Below, in pieces: positions 49,317 through 63,246 of a stretch of DNA of 64,000 nt. Below the pieces are notes generated by a model, which saw only the letters and a list, made by a program, of their open reading frames with translations, was not told the DNA's origin and ran no database searches. Numbering within the stretch: the first letter of the stretch is position 1; every line of letters starts with the position of its first letter. The translations under genes and the position numbers were made by a program. Source of the stretch: Azolla caroliniana (taxonomy: Eukaryota; Polypodiophyta); contig CM091651.1 of assembly GCA_043228905.1 (NCBI GenBank), positions 1 to 64,000 of the forward strand. The letters are read 5' to 3'.

Positions 49317-49648
49317 GCATGAACCGAACCGACTATTAGTATAAGTATGAAGATTATTGCTTCAATGAAGGCGAATAGGCCCGATTCCCTAAAACTCATA
49401 GCCCAAGGATGGAGAAAGACTGTCTCGACGTCGAAGATTGCAAATACCGAAGCGAACATGTAGTAACGAATCTGAAAACGAATCAAGGTATTTCCTTTAG
49501 GTTCAATACCCGACTCATAAATTGAAAATTTTTCTGGTCCCTCGCGTGTAGGGGCAAGAAATCCGGGAATCGAAAGAGCTAGATAGGGAATAGACAGAGA
49601 TACTAGTAGGAAGATCCAGAAAGAATCGTATTTATGGAGCAGAAACAT
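49271..49648 (-). CDS. ndhC: NADH dehydrogenase-like complex subunit 3
   Basis: Membrane subunit of the NDH complex with three helices. The conserved start [11 protein letters not shown] is at ATG 49646..49648, giving 125 residues. An upstream in-frame ATG would add 11 non-conserved residues. The motif [10 protein letters not shown] is intact. The end (SERSQLLNI) extends about five residues past the usual terminus and overlaps ndhK. Confidence 0.94.
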   Translation of the reverse strand: MFLLHKYDSFWIFLLVSLSIPYLALSIPGFLAPTREGPEKFSIYESGIEPKGNTLIRFQIRYYMFASVFAIFDVETVFLHPWAMSFRESGLFAFIEAIIFILILIVGSVHAWRKGASERSQLLNI

Positions 49649-50091
49649 TAACATACTCCTTTCTTTCAGTTTCAAAGTCATTTAACAGCTATATCACAGT
49701 AGGTGTAACATGTATCATTTTTTCAGGAAAGTCAAAAATAAGGTTTAAGAGAAAATCCTTGCTTACACATCGCTGTGGTAGATAATTAATCCGGAGAAGC
49801 GAGGAAGGGCGGAATCAAGAGGATTTTTTTTCTATTATCACTCAGGTCGGCGTGTATAAAACTAACCCCCGTCGAGGGTCCATCTGGGCATTTCTATGAT
49901 CAAATAACTGGAATATATCGAACTACCAAACTACTTTGTTTGGGAGAGAAAATCTAGAAATTTAATGATTCGGATTGAACTTAACAATAAATATCTATAG
50001 AGTTAGAACTATCTCTAATTCTATAGATAGATACTTATTGTTATAGATTGAAAATTAGAATGGTAATGCGTGTCTCATTTTTGCGTCGGAT
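49649..50091. other. ndhC-trnV spacer
   Basis: About 440 bases upstream of the ndhC operon. It holds a long hairpin at 49983..50042 and no gene. Confidence 0.55.
49983..50042. repeat. Long imperfect stem-loop
   Basis: AACAATAAATATCTATAGA (from 49983) pairs with TCTATAGATAGATACTTATTGTT (ending 50042), with a second short pairing TTAGA/TCTAA inside. The stem is over 20 bp with a small bulge. It lies immediately 3' of trnV on the minus strand. Confidence 0.7.
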
Positions 50092-50760
50092 TAGGGCTAT
50101 ACGGATTCGAACCGTAGACATTCTCGGTCATGCAGATCAAAAAATATGCTAAATATTCTAGAACTGCTTAACGAACCCAACATGCCGCTTTCGCTGCACT
50201 GGGCTCTACCATCAACCGCTCTCCCACTTAAGTTGGGATAAACGAACGATTATTGATGCACCAACCTTCCTCTTACCAGATAGGGTGATTCCGTGTGCTT
50301 GACTAAACCCGTCTCAAAAGAAGAATTTCTTTACGGATATAAATGAAGCAATCCCGAAGTATCTTGATTAGGTTATTGGTGTTGACACAGGTTTGCTCTT
50401 AAAAAGCACTGATCTACCTCTTCGGCGGATATTCTCTGTCGCTTGAGAGGAATATACGATACTCTTTACACCTGAAAGTTCGTAAGACGAAGAAGAGATT
50501 TTTTGGGGTCCTCGCGCAGCCCCCATAATCTGTAGCATTGGATAGATCACTCATCCACCATATCAACATATTTCTAAGATTGATCCTTTTCTGACCAATC
50601 CACCACCTGCCATGCTATTGTTCCCCTCCATACCTAATCGAGGTAAGACAGAATTGTATCATGCAGAATTTTGCGTGAATCGATCGGATTCGATAAACCT
50701 TTCTAGAGAAATCATCGGCGCACGTGTAAACGAGGTGCTCTACCACTGAGCTATAGCCCT
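50092..50760 (-). tRNA. trnV-UAC: tRNA-Val (UAC), split by a group II intron
   Basis: The 5' exon is 50724..50760 (37 nt) and the 3' exon 50092..50126 (35 nt). The intron (50127..50723) begins GTGCG and ends AC. The joined tRNA has acceptor AGGGCTA/TAGCCCT and anticodon TAC. Small open frames in the intron are noise. Confidence 0.94.
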
Positions 50761-50970
50761 TGGTCAGTTTTGAGACGCAATAACTATTGTATCAATACCG
50801 ATCGATCCTTGTCAAGTCAGATACTCGAGGCAATTGGATATAACTAATCTTTGAACAAAAAAAATAGATATATGATTTTTTTTGTTCTCGATAGAACGTG
50901 TAGTTGTTTCCAAATACCTCGCCGAGTATAATATATATACGTAAGCGTGGGATGCAGTCACGTAAAAAAA

Positions 50971-51043
50971 GCCTACTTGACTCAGCGGTTAGAGTTTCGC
51001 TTTCATACGGCGAGAGTCATTGGTTCGAATCCAATAGTAGGTA
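50971..51043 (+). tRNA. trnM-CAU: Elongator tRNA-Met (CAU)
   Basis: A 73-nt cloverleaf with acceptor GCCTACT/AGTAGGT and anticodon CAT. It lies between trnV and atpE, the usual position of elongator trnM. Confidence 0.94.
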
Positions 51044-51225
51044 AAACCTATTAGATATCATGATTACTAGACTGATATCTAATAAGTTCTACAAATGTGT
51101 GAGATAAATGGTAATTTTTGGGTAATGTCTCAATACTATGACAGGACCGCGAAATCGCTGGATTCTTTTGCATCGTATCGCACACGTCTACCTATCCAAT
51201 CTATCTCAAGGTGGTAAGAAAAAAA

Positions 51226-51624
51226 TCAAATCGCGTTCAAAGCTTCTAATCGAGCCTTGGCCCTCTTAAGAGCTAAATTAGCCTCTATAACACTCTTCTT
51301 GCCTTCCGCTTTTGCCGAGTCAGCCTGAGCTATCTGAAAACACCTTTGAGCTTCGTCAGGATCAATTTCGGTAGCCCGTTCCGCTTCGTTGACCAGTACT
51401 GTTACTTGATTATTTTCTACCATGGCGAAACCACCCATTAGCGCCATGGCGGACCATTGCTCGTCCTGGCGTATCCTCGGTACTCCCATATCTAAAGCTG
51501 TAAGAAGCGGCGCGTGGTTAGGCAGTATACCAACCCGACCACTGTTGGTAGATAAAATGATTTCCCAAACCTCAGAGTTCCAAACGATTCGATTAGGAGC
51601 CATTACGCGAAGATTCGATTTCAT
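51226..51624 (-). CDS. atpE: ATP synthase CF1 epsilon subunit
   Basis: Inhibitory and coupling subunit of CF1. The 132-residue frame starts ATG ([19 protein letters not shown]) and includes the beta-sandwich region [19 protein letters not shown]. atpB ends 5 bases upstream, so the two genes are cotranscribed but do not overlap as they do in many plants. No editing of start or stop is needed. Confidence 0.95.
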   Translation of the reverse strand: MKSNLRVMAPNRIVWNSEVWEIILSTNSGRVGILPNHAPLLTALDMGVPRIRQDEQWSAMALMGGFAMVENNQVTVLVNEAERATEIDPDEAQRCFQIAQADSAKAEGKKSVIEANLALKRAKARLEALNAI

Positions 51625-51629
51625 CCCTT

Positions 51630-55189
<3,560 letters not shown>

Positions 55190-55304
55190 TCGATTTTCAG
55201 AAATCTTTGATACCACTAAGCGATCCTGCGGGACCCGTGGAATGGGCAGGGGATATCGGGAGAGAATCTATCTTTACCGTACCCCTTCCCCATATACGGA
55301 AATA

Positions 55305-55378
55305 GAATTGGTCGCTCGTTGGACGAAGGCACATGGTCCTGTACCATGGATCTAGGGGTTCGATCCCCCATCAATTCA
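55305..55378 (+). tRNA. Degenerate tRNA at the trnR-CCG position
   Basis: A 74-nt fold is possible between rbcL and accD, where trnR-CCG lies in many land plants. Acceptor GAATTGG pairs TCAATTC (one G-U pair), the anticodon stem CATGG/CCATG is perfect, and the T-arm GGGGTTCGATCCCC is good apart from an A-A mismatch at its base. The anticodon loop reads TCCTGTA, with C instead of U at position 33 and CTG at 34-36. C-to-U at 55338 and U-to-C at 55340 would give a normal CCG anticodon. It may instead be a pseudogene. Confidence 0.5.
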
Positions 55379-55747
55379 AACTCAAAAGTAGAGGGCAGGG
55401 CGAGGACAGGCTGATTAGATCGAATCAACGATTTACTGGATCAGTATTAAAAATGTTGTGACATATTGTTCGACAATACGTTGGAGATTTTCTCTCGAAT
55501 TCATAACATATAAGTGATCGGTTGTAGAATAAATCCTCCGACTGTCTTTTAGTTTCTTGGGCCATCAAACCCGTCAACAGCTTAAAAAATCCAGCTGGGA
55601 ACTATGCCAATTAGATAATATTTAATGAAATATTTTTGATGGTACATAAATTTATCCATTCAATTATTTTGTTGAGGGGATAGGTGTAATCTAAACACCA
55701 CAAAAAATTCCTTGGGTTAGGGGTGAAAAGTAGACGAGGATAAATTT
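55379..55747. other. Spacer upstream of accD
   Basis: About 370 bases after the tRNA-like element. Nothing recognisable; an accD promoter is likely here. Confidence 0.45.
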
Positions 55748-56689
55748 ATGTCTCTAACAGATTGGTTTGAAGATAGACGCAAATTCGGTGGGTTGATCAT
55801 CGGAGCTTTTCCAGAAGACACTTCGGAGGATTCGAGTGAAAATGGAAAAGACAAGGAGAAAAAACTTAATATCAATACTCATAAGGGATTATGGGCTCGG
55901 TGTGACAATTGTGAGAATACGCTTCATGTGAAATTTCTTAAACAGAATAAGAGTATTTGTGATCAGTGCGGCTATCATCTTCGAATGAATAGCATCGAAA
56001 GAATTGAACTTCTAATTGATCGCGACACTTGGATTCCCATGGATGAAGACACGACCGCAACGGATGTTTTGGGTTTCTCCGATGAGGATTTCTATCACAA
56101 TCGTATCACTAATTCTCAAGAAGAGACAGGTTTGACGGATGCCGTTCAAACAGGTATAGGACATCTAGATGGAAAAATTATAGCGCTTGGTGTTATGGAC
56201 TTTAGTTTCATGGGAGGAAGTATGGGTTCTGTCGTGGGCGAAAAGATTACCCGCTTGATTGAGTATGCAACGTGCGAGTCTCTCCCACTAATCATAGTCT
56301 GTGCTTCTGGGGGTGCTCGTATGCAAGAAGGAACGTTAAGCTTAATGCAAATGGCTAAGATCTCTTCTGCTTTGCAGAAATATCAAGTTCAGAAGAAATT
56401 GCCTTATATATCGGTTCTTACTCATCCAACTACGGGTGGTGTAACTGCTAGTTTTGGTATGTCAGGAGACATAATCATAGCCGAACCTGAAGCATATATA
56501 GCGTTTGCTGGTAAAAGAGTGATCGAACAGACGTTACGCCAAAAAATACCTGACGGTTTTCAATCGGCTGAATCTTTATTTGATAATGGACTACTTGATT
56601 TGATTGTACCACGTAACCTCCCGAAGGGTGTTTTAAGCGAGACATTCGAACTTTATTCCTTAGCACCTTATCGCGATAGACAAAAGTGA
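55748..56689 (+). CDS. accD: Acetyl-CoA carboxylase carboxyltransferase beta subunit
   Basis: Plastid fatty-acid synthesis: transfers the carboxyl group from biotin carrier to acetyl-CoA. The 313-residue frame starts ATG ([17 protein letters not shown]). A four-Cys zinc ribbon (CDNC...CDQC) lies at about residues 52-77. The catalytic core has [35 protein letters not shown] and [13 protein letters not shown]. No start or stop editing is needed. It leads the accD-psaI-ycf4-cemA-petA row. Confidence 0.97.
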   Translation: MSLTDWFEDRRKFGGLIIGAFPEDTSEDSSENGKDKEKKLNINTHKGLWARCDNCENTLHVKFLKQNKSICDQCGYHLRMNSIERIELLIDRDTWIPMDEDTTATDVLGFSDEDFYHNRITNSQEETGLTDAVQTGIGHLDGKIIALGVMDFSFMGGSMGSVVGEKITRLIEYATCESLPLIIVCASGGARMQEGTLSLMQMAKISSALQKYQVQKKLPYISVLTHPTTGGVTASFGMSGDIIIAEPEAYIAFAGKRVIEQTLRQKIPDGFQSAESLFDNGLLDLIVPRNLPKGVLSETFELYSLAPYRDRQK

Positions 56690-57080
56690 TAGATAATATA
56701 TGAAAGATTTCACTATTGTTGTTCCCGAAAAAAACTGGAGTTTCCACTCAATTCGACGTCAATAAGAAACTTTCTTTTTTTATCTCTACAACATATAGAT
56801 AGATGGGGACTTCTTCAATCTCTATGACGTAATGCACATCCACGTCGATTGAATCAACGAAAAGTGCAATTGCAGATTTTTCGCTAACGACCTAATCTAC
56901 GAGGGTAATTATAGGGATAATACTTGGTTATTAGATGATTCTACTAAGGGGAAGTCTAGAAAGCCCTTCTCTTTGTAGGGCAAAAAATACTATCATTAAA
57001 TACTAGAAAGAGAGGTGAAAGGAAGATGTAGTATTGCATAAATAGATAGCCTTTTTATCTTCATTTGAGGTAAATTCATC
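56690..57080. other. accD-psaI spacer
   Basis: About 390 bases with no gene or strong repeat. Confidence 0.5.
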
Positions 57081-57191
57081 ATGACAGCGTCCTATCTGCC
57101 CTCCATTTTTGTACCCTTAGTAGGCTCATTATTTCCGGCAATTACAATGGCTTTTCTGTTTCTCTACATAGAGCGTGATGAAATCCTCTAA
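57081..57191 (+). CDS. psaI: Photosystem I reaction centre subunit VIII
   Basis: A 36-residue single-helix PSI subunit that helps bind PsaL. It starts ATG ([20 protein letters not shown]) and ends in IERDEIL before TAA. No editing needed. Confidence 0.95.
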   Translation: MTASYLPSIFVPLVGSLFPAITMAFLFLYIERDEIL

Positions 57192-57589
57192 TTCTTTCTG
57201 TTAGATATCCTTTCAGGACTAAACATTAAAGATTCTATTTAATCGATCTGTTGTTTGAACCGATTGTCGAGTTGGCGGAGTTTTTTTGCCGGACTTACGC
57301 CGCCTAAAAGTACCTACCCTCTGAATACCTCGAGGATGCTTCTTAGATCTATGTCTCATTTTCTTTTCAAATAGAAATGAGATATAGATTTTTTATCCGC
57401 CACTGCGACATGAGTAGATGACTCAGTATATCTAGGAATTAAGGGCAAACCGACCCACTTTTGTACGTAAACCGGGTCGGGGTTTCACGCAAGCTAAAAA
57501 AAGAAATATATATACTATTTAGGGGGGAGTCATAAGGTCGGTAACGCAAAGGATAACCGCTACACCACATAATCTTTGAGGAAATACTA
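57192..57589. other. psaI-ycf4 spacer
   Basis: About 400 bases without a gene. A short stem (CCGACCC/GGGTCGG) can form around 57451..57481. Confidence 0.5.
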
Positions 57590-58144
57590 ATGACTTGTCA
57601 TTCCAAACGCATCCGAGTAGATAACGTGAAGGGCTCTCGTACAATAGCAAATCTGTGTTGGGCTTCTATTCTTGTCTGCGGTGCAACAGGTTTCCTACTA
57701 GTTGGGATCTCTAGTTGCATTGGCAGAGACCTGATTCCTGGACTTCCGTCCGAACAGATTGTTTTTATCCCCCAAGGTATTGTAATGTCCTTCTATGGAA
57801 TCGCAGGTCTTTTTCTCGGGTTTTACTTGTGGTGTACCGTACTTTGGAACGTGGGTAGTGGATACAATTTATTCGATAAACAGGAGGGAATCTTCTCAAT
57901 ATTCCGATGGGGCTTTCCCGGAACTAGTCGTCGCATTCGTATCAATCTCCCACTGAAAGACGTAGAAGCTGTTGGGTTGGATGTCCGAGAAGGTCCCTAC
58001 CCCCGCCGAAGCCTCTATCTAAGAGTCAGGGGTAGACAGAATATACCTCTAAATCGAATTGATCAGGATTTGACTCTGGGAGGAATGGAGGAAGAAGCAG
58101 CCGAACTCGCCCGCTTCCTACGCGTATCGGTTGAAGGTTTATGA
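57590..58144 (+). CDS. ycf4: Photosystem I assembly protein Ycf4
   Basis: Thylakoid scaffold for PSI assembly, also called pafII. The 184-residue frame starts ATG and has two hydrophobic segments (about residues 22-45 and 62-85) followed by a soluble domain with YNLFDKQEGIFSIFRWGFPG. The length matches the family. No stop editing is needed. Confidence 0.95.
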   Translation: MTCHSKRIRVDNVKGSRTIANLCWASILVCGATGFLLVGISSCIGRDLIPGLPSEQIVFIPQGIVMSFYGIAGLFLGFYLWCTVLWNVGSGYNLFDKQEGIFSIFRWGFPGTSRRIRINLPLKDVEAVGLDVREGPYPRRSLYLRVRGRQNIPLNRIDQDLTLGGMEEEAAELARFLRVSVEGL

Positions 58145-58293
58145 AATTCCGCCGAGTGGATGAAGAGGTAAATAATCAACCAAATCGGGATAGGACAGGT
58201 ACTAGGGGTTTCATAATACGATTCGTAAACTAATGAAGATTAATTCGATTAGTACTCCACCTTGTGGATCCTCTCCCGAAATCGAAATGACAT

Positions 58294-59790
58294 ATGAGAT
58301 CATATATTTGGATTGTTCTTCGATGGTTTCGTAGTTTTTCATATCGTTCCCTGGATAGAGCTTATCAGGCTAGTAAGCGCCTAAAGTCTCTAAGGACAAA
58401 ACTTTTCAAACAAACAAAACCGTTTCCTTTGGGAGAGTCACTGCCAATCGTAGAAACTTTTACAGATAGGGATTTCCATAAAAGTAAAATTCGAATATAT
58501 TGGAGTCTCCTAGAGTGTAGACTAAGCCTATTGGTTTTAAAATTTGAAAGATTTTTGCAGTTTTTTCTTGAGATGAAGCATTCTGGGTCGTCTTCGCTAG
58601 TTCAGGCTCATACCATAAAGGATTTTTTTGCAGAAGATTATCCGGATCTGTCTTCGTACCGGTCGTCGAATACTCTAAATACTCGATCACTAACCCTAGG
58701 GTTCAAAAAGAATCACAGCAAAGGTAAGAGTACGGGCGAGGAACAAAAAAGGCTTGCTTTTTTTCGGAAAGACGAGGCGGAGGAGAGTTATGCCTCTTTA
58801 AAGAAGAGGTTTGTCTGTGACCAATCGACTAGTTCCGAAGAAATGAATAGAAAATTAGCCTGGATTGAAGCAACCTTGAATGATTCTGATCCTCGCGTGA
58901 AGCGTTTTTACACAGACCGTCCATCGTTTCGAACGAATCGAGAACCCACCGAGGAACCGTCTGGCTACGATCGTTTCGGTGGTACAACGGCTTATGAATC
59001 CATAAGCCTGGTACCCCGATCTTTGACTCGTACCTTGTCGAGATTCAAGGCTGAATTGACGAGTCAATCGAATTTTTCAGTACTTAATGATTTCATGTTA
59101 GCTAAAAACCAATCATTAGCCTCTATCCGGTATATCGGGTATTTATTACTCTTTCCTTCCGCGATTTCAATCAGTCTCAAAAATAGCTTTATAGAACCTC
59201 AGATCAGGGGTTGGTGGAACGTTTATCAACCACAACTATTCATAAACTCCTTTCAAGAGGAGAGGGCTTTGAATCGGCTTCGGAAGACGGAGGCGCTGCT
59301 TTGGTTAAACGATGCAACTGGAATTTCGATAGATACTCAATTCTGGAATTATGATACAAATGCGTACAACGAAACTATTCGATTGGCAGTAATGTATAAT
59401 GAAGCAAATATTCAGCTACTTTTGCAATTAGTAACCGATACAATTAGCATCATAATCTCGGTTCTATTGCTTATAACGGGTCGAAAGAGACTTGCAGTTC
59501 CAAACCCTTGGATTCAAGAATTATTTTATAGCTTGAATGACACAATGAAGGCGTTCTCTATTCTTCTACTAACTGATCCATGCGTAGGGTTCCACTCCCC
59601 CCACGGTTGGGAACTTTCTGTAGGGTCCTCCTTTGAACATTTCGGGTTGGCTCCTAATAAATATGCAATTTCTCGTTTCGTCTCAACTTTCCCGGTCATT
59701 TCAGATACAGTATTTAAGTATCGGATTTTTCGTCATTTGAATCGTACATCCCCCTCAATTGTAGCGACTCATCACACAATGAGTGAATGA
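58294..59790 (+). CDS. cemA: Chloroplast envelope membrane protein CemA
   Basis: Inner-envelope protein linked to proton extrusion and inorganic-carbon uptake. The 498-residue frame starts ATG 58294 (MRSYIWIVLRWFRSFSYRSLDRAYQASK, typical pattern W-RW/F-S-PYRSL). The C-terminal part carries several membrane segments (about residues 285-305 and 385-405) and ends in a conserved H-rich helix region. The N-terminal half is long and charged, as in other seed-free plants; seed-plant CemA is about half this length. No stop editing is needed. Confidence 0.92.
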   Translation: MRSYIWIVLRWFRSFSYRSLDRAYQASKRLKSLRTKLFKQTKPFPLGESLPIVETFTDRDFHKSKIRIYWSLLECRLSLLVLKFERFLQFFLEMKHSGSSSLVQAHTIKDFFAEDYPDLSSYRSSNTLNTRSLTLGFKKNHSKGKSTGEEQKRLAFFRKDEAEESYASLKKRFVCDQSTSSEEMNRKLAWIEATLNDSDPRVKRFYTDRPSFRTNREPTEEPSGYDRFGGTTAYESISLVPRSLTRTLSRFKAELTSQSNFSVLNDFMLAKNQSLASIRYIGYLLLFPSAISISLKNSFIEPQIRGWWNVYQPQLFINSFQEERALNRLRKTEALLWLNDATGISIDTQFWNYDTNAYNETIRLAVMYNEANIQLLLQLVTDTISIIISVLLLITGRKRLAVPNPWIQELFYSLNDTMKAFSILLLTDPCVGFHSPHGWELSVGSSFEHFGLAPNKYAISRFVSTFPVISDTVFKYRIFRHLNRTSPSIVATHHTMSE

Positions 59791-60022
59791 AGATTCTAAA
59801 ACCTAAACCGCGTCTGACGACAGACGACGGATTGGACGCATCTTTCGTAACGATCCAACCCACCTATCCCACGCTTCTTAGCCATTCACTAATAATTGAA
59901 GGAATGAGCCGAGAAAGAGGATAAGTACCAATGGATTTTAAATTGAAATAAGGGAAGTACTTTTGTATGCAGGGTCCGGAAACGATCCGTTTGGGCGGAG
60001 ACTTGGCAACAATCATAGATCT

Positions 60023-60988
60023 ATGCGAAGAAGAATTACGAATAACTGGATGAAAAAATGGTTGGTTCTATCACTAGTAGTATCCATTGGTTTTGGTAAA
60101 GTGAGCTGTTCACCCGTCTCAAACGCATATCCGATATTTGCACAGCAGAATTATGAGAATCCGCGCGAAGCTACAGGGCGCATTGTATGTGCAAATTGCC
60201 ACCTAGCAAAGAAACCGGTAGATGTGGAGGCTCCGCAATCTGTTCTTCCCGATACCGTATTTGAAGCAGTCGTTAAGATTCCCTATGATACATAGATAAA
60301 ACAAGTCCTTGCTAATGGGAAAAAGGGTGGGTTGAATGTAGGTGCTGTTCTTATTTTACCCGAAGGGTTTGAATTGGCTCCTCCCGATAGGATTCCGGCC
60401 GAAACAAAGGAAAAAATGGGAAAACTATCGTTCCAAAACTATCGCCCCGACAGAAAGAACATAATCGTGATAGGTCCGGTTCCAGGCAAACCATATAGTG
60501 AGATCGTATTTCCAATTCTTGCGCCGGACCCTGCTAACAATAAGGAGGCGCACTTCCTTAAATATCCAATTTATGTTGGAGGAAACAGGGGTAGAGGACA
60601 AATATATCCGGACGGGAGTAAAAGCAACAACACGGTTTATGCCGCTTCGGTAACAGGAAAAATAAAGAAGGTAGTTCGTAAAGAGGGTAAAGGTGGTTAC
60701 GAAGTTGTTATTGAAGAATTATCCGAGAGTCGTGAAATTACTGATATTATCCCACCCGGTCCCGAACTTATCGTTTCAGAAGGTGAATTCGTCAAGGTCG
60801 ATCAGCCATTGACTAATAATCCTAACGTGGGTGGTTTCGGTCAGGGGGAAGTGGAAATCGTACTCCAAGACCCATTACGTATTCAAGGTCTTCTAGTCTT
60901 TTTTGCGTCAGTTGCTCTGGCACAGGTTTTTCTCGTCCTTAAGAAGAAACAGTATGAAAAGGTCCAGTTGGCAGAAATGAATTTCTGA
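60023..60988 (+). CDS. petA: Cytochrome f, one in-frame stop to be edited
   Basis: Haem c protein of the cytochrome b6f complex, anchored in the thylakoid membrane with its large domain in the lumen. Signal peptide ([20 protein letters not shown]) precedes mature [18 protein letters not shown] and the haem motif CANCH. TAG at 60293..60295 in [13 protein letters not shown] replaces the conserved Gln and needs U-to-C. A C-terminal helix ends [16 protein letters not shown] chose ATG 60023 because it gives 321 residues; ATG 59963 would add 20 more. Confidence 0.95.
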
Positions 60989-61520
60989 TTCCACACTTAC
61001 TTTGCATTGTACCCCTTTTTAAGTCTAAACTACGGATCAAGGGTCAGGTCTGAACTGAACCTGGTCTGCCCCCCCTCCTCACCAGGGACAAGGCGAGGAT
61101 TTAGTATATCTGTGTGTTTGAGGGCTGTAGCTGATACTAATAATTGTTGGTTGTGCGGGCTGGATCGTACCATCAAGCAAGTTGATTATCGATCGATTCT
61201 TCTTCAAAGAAGAATCGATCGAGTATTTAGTTTATTCGAAAGATGCGTCACTGAAATCCAGTAACCTTTTGGAGTAATATATATCTATATGTAGACCATA
61301 TTGTTCCAAATAAACCCACAGAACATCTATCCCTATAAAAGAATTTAAGTATGAATAGACTCAGCCATAAAGCTTTCTCCTTTTTGAACCGTAGCGTGAA
61401 GTAGGAACGAAGAAGCGACAGTCTTGATAGACTCACCCCCAACTTCATTTTGCTCAGTACGTAAATCGGATTAGACAAAAAAATCACCGACGAGTAATTA
61501 CCAACTAGATATATCCATCC
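60989..61520. other. petA-psbJ convergent spacer
   Basis: About 530 bases between two converging 3' ends. It holds the 15-bp stem-loop at 61190..61221 and no gene. Confidence 0.6.
61190..61221. terminator. Stem-loop between converging petA and psbJ
   Basis: CGATCGATTCTTCTT (61190..61204) pairs perfectly with AAGAAGAATCGATCG (61207..61221) around two bases. It lies about 200 bases after the petA stop and 300 bases after the psbJ stop. Hairpins of this kind protect plastid 3' ends in both directions; the function here is inferred. Confidence 0.55.
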
Positions 61521-61643
61521 TTAGAGAGATGATCCCAGCCCCGAATAGGCTCCGTAAAAAAATATCCCTAACAATCCTATTACAAGTGTACCAGCTACAG
61601 TCCCGATCAACCACAAAGGAATCCTTCCAGTGGTATTGGTCGT
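61521..61643 (-). CDS. psbJ: Photosystem II protein J, ACG start
   Basis: A 40-residue PSII subunit. It starts at ACG 61641..61643 as (M)[19 protein letters not shown] and ends [10 protein letters not shown] before TAA. Last gene of the psbE-psbF-psbL-psbJ operon. Confidence 0.95.
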   Translation of the reverse strand, partial: TTNTTGRIPLWLIGTVAGTLVIGLLGIFFYGAYSGLGSSL

Positions 61644-61773
61644 TTGTACCACCCCCTCCCCTTACCCTACTTCGTTTGGTTCCACCACTCGGTCACGACT
61701 TAAGACATGAACGGTCACGAATGATTAGGATTTTGATCTTCCTTCGCTCGAAGTTAACGATCGTTTTCCATCC

Positions 61774-61890
61774 TTAATTGAAGAAATAATTAGAAAAAAG
61801 GACAGCAAGTACAAGGATCAGTAATAGTCCCCAGTAAAGGCTTGTGCGATTCAATTCTACACTTTGTTTATTTGGATTTGGTTGTGTCAT
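61774..61890 (-). CDS. psbL: Photosystem II protein L
   Basis: A 38-residue PSII subunit that helps hold Q_A. It has a genomic ATG at 61888..61890 ([20 protein letters not shown]), unlike some plants whose psbL start is edited. Pro-4 (CCA) is Ser in the family and probably edited to TCA. It ends FSNYFFN. Confidence 0.95.
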   Translation of the reverse strand: MTQPNPNKQSVELNRTSLYWGLLLILVLAVLFSNYFFN

Positions 61891-61912
61891 AGATTCAAAA
61901 CTCATGTAAAAA

Positions 61913-62041
<129 letters not shown>

Positions 62042-62293
62042 CTAAAATGGTTTAGTAAACGCATCAACCTGTTCCAACGAGTCGAAACGGCCGGTTATTA
62101 AAGGAACTTCTTGTCGGTTCTCAGAGAAATATTCGTTAGGGCGGGGGCTTCCAAAAACATCATAAGCTAAACCTGTACTGACAAAAAGCCAACCTGCTAT
62201 AAACGGGGAGGGTATAGTGATGCTGTGGATGACCCAGTATCAAGTACTAGTAATGATGTCGGCAAAGGGACGTTCTCCTGTATTCCCAGACGT
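62042..62293 (-). CDS. psbE: Cytochrome b559 alpha subunit, ACG start and one in-frame stop to be edited
   Basis: An 83-residue haem-binding subunit of PSII. It starts at ACG 62291..62293 ((M)[16 protein letters not shown]). TGA at 62240..62242 stands where Arg is conserved (ITSTRYWVIHS), so U-to-C is needed; the haem His is in YWVIHS. CCG in IPSPFIAGW is Leu in the family. Both editing directions are therefore required in one short gene that PSII cannot do without. First gene of psbE-F-L-J. Confidence 0.95.
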
Positions 62294-62808
62294 GTTTAGC
62301 TCCGTATTTCTATCTCGTGATACTCAACTTAAAAGGATTTTTTTTTGTAAGGAAGTAGCGACACTGAAGGGTCAGGGATCCGCCAGCGCACCTCACCGAA
62401 CCGGAATCAATCCAAAAAGGTTGTCACTATTATACCAAGGGTATATCGTAAATATACTGGATAAGTATAGCTATCCTCCCTTCGATGCGGCAAGCCATAC
62501 TAAAAAGTACCGGTGGGTACGCAACAAGTTGTTATGGACTATCTGTAATCCTTCCTTTTGCGTCATTTTAAGTTAAGTCGATAAGAAAAAAAACTATAAG
62601 AAAATCTTTTTTTTTTCTTACTTAATTTGATCTTAAAAAAAAAAGTCTTCGTTATCCTATTGGATCAGTCGTTCCCACACAAAAGCACACTTTCCGGTGT
62701 TATTCTAGTCAAATTGAGAAAGTCTTAGTCAATAACAAAAATATTTAGTAAAAAATATCATAAAATTGTATACTAAATTATCTGTTAGATAATTTGGTAT
62801 TTAAACCC
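62294..62808. other. psbE-petL divergent spacer
   Basis: About 515 bases that must hold the psbE operon and petL promoters. A/T-rich with several T/A runs near 62587..62644. A plus-strand frame (62217..62576) is partly a psbE shadow. Confidence 0.55.
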
Positions 62809-62904
62809 ATGCTCACTCTACCAAGCTATTTTGCCTTTTTGACATCCGTACTAACTTTAACTTTAGCATTATTTGTTGGATCGAACAAGATTAAGATTCC
62901 GTGA
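62809..62904 (+). CDS. petL: Cytochrome b6f subunit VI
   Basis: A 31-residue single-helix subunit of the b6f complex. It has a genomic ATG and reads MLTLPSYFAFLTSVLTLTLA, ending in KIP before TGA. It precedes petG on the same strand. Confidence 0.92.
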   Translation: MLTLPSYFAFLTSVLTLTLALFVGSNKIKIP

Positions 62905-63056
62905 GATAGCAGTATCGTCTTCTATAGGGGGAAGGAACAAAGGAGAGCCCACGCACGGGCGCTTAGCAATTCACTGTACCCACCAAAAATTGCTCGCTGG
63001 TTGAAGAGATTGAACCTGCCTGGGTGAGTATTTGTATTAGATATCTACGAACTTAA

Positions 63057-63173
63057 ATGGTTGAAGCATTATTATCCGGAATTGTGCTAGGTTCGATCCC
63101 AATAACCTTAGCTGGTTCATTTGTAACCGCATATTCACAATACAGACGTGGTGACCAGTTGGATATTAGATAA
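63057..63173 (+). CDS. petG: Cytochrome b6f subunit V
   Basis: A small single-helix subunit needed for b6f stability. The frame starts ATG ([20 protein letters not shown]) and has [12 protein letters not shown]; 38 residues, one more than usual because it ends DIR. No editing needed for start or stop. Confidence 0.95.
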   Translation: MVEALLSGIVLGSIPITLAGSFVTAYSQYRRGDQLDIR

Positions 63174-63228
63174 AAATTAACAACTTTGGGTCTGATAGGA
63201 CAATTAAATGAATGGGAAATAGAAATAC

Positions 63229-63246
63229 AGATATCTATAGATATCT
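63229..63246. repeat. 18-bp perfect palindrome after petG
   Basis: AGATATCTATAGATATCT equals its own reverse complement. It sits inside a larger stem AATGGGAAA (63211..63219)/TTTCCCATT, about 55 bases after the petG stop, and may protect the petG 3' end. Confidence 0.6.
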
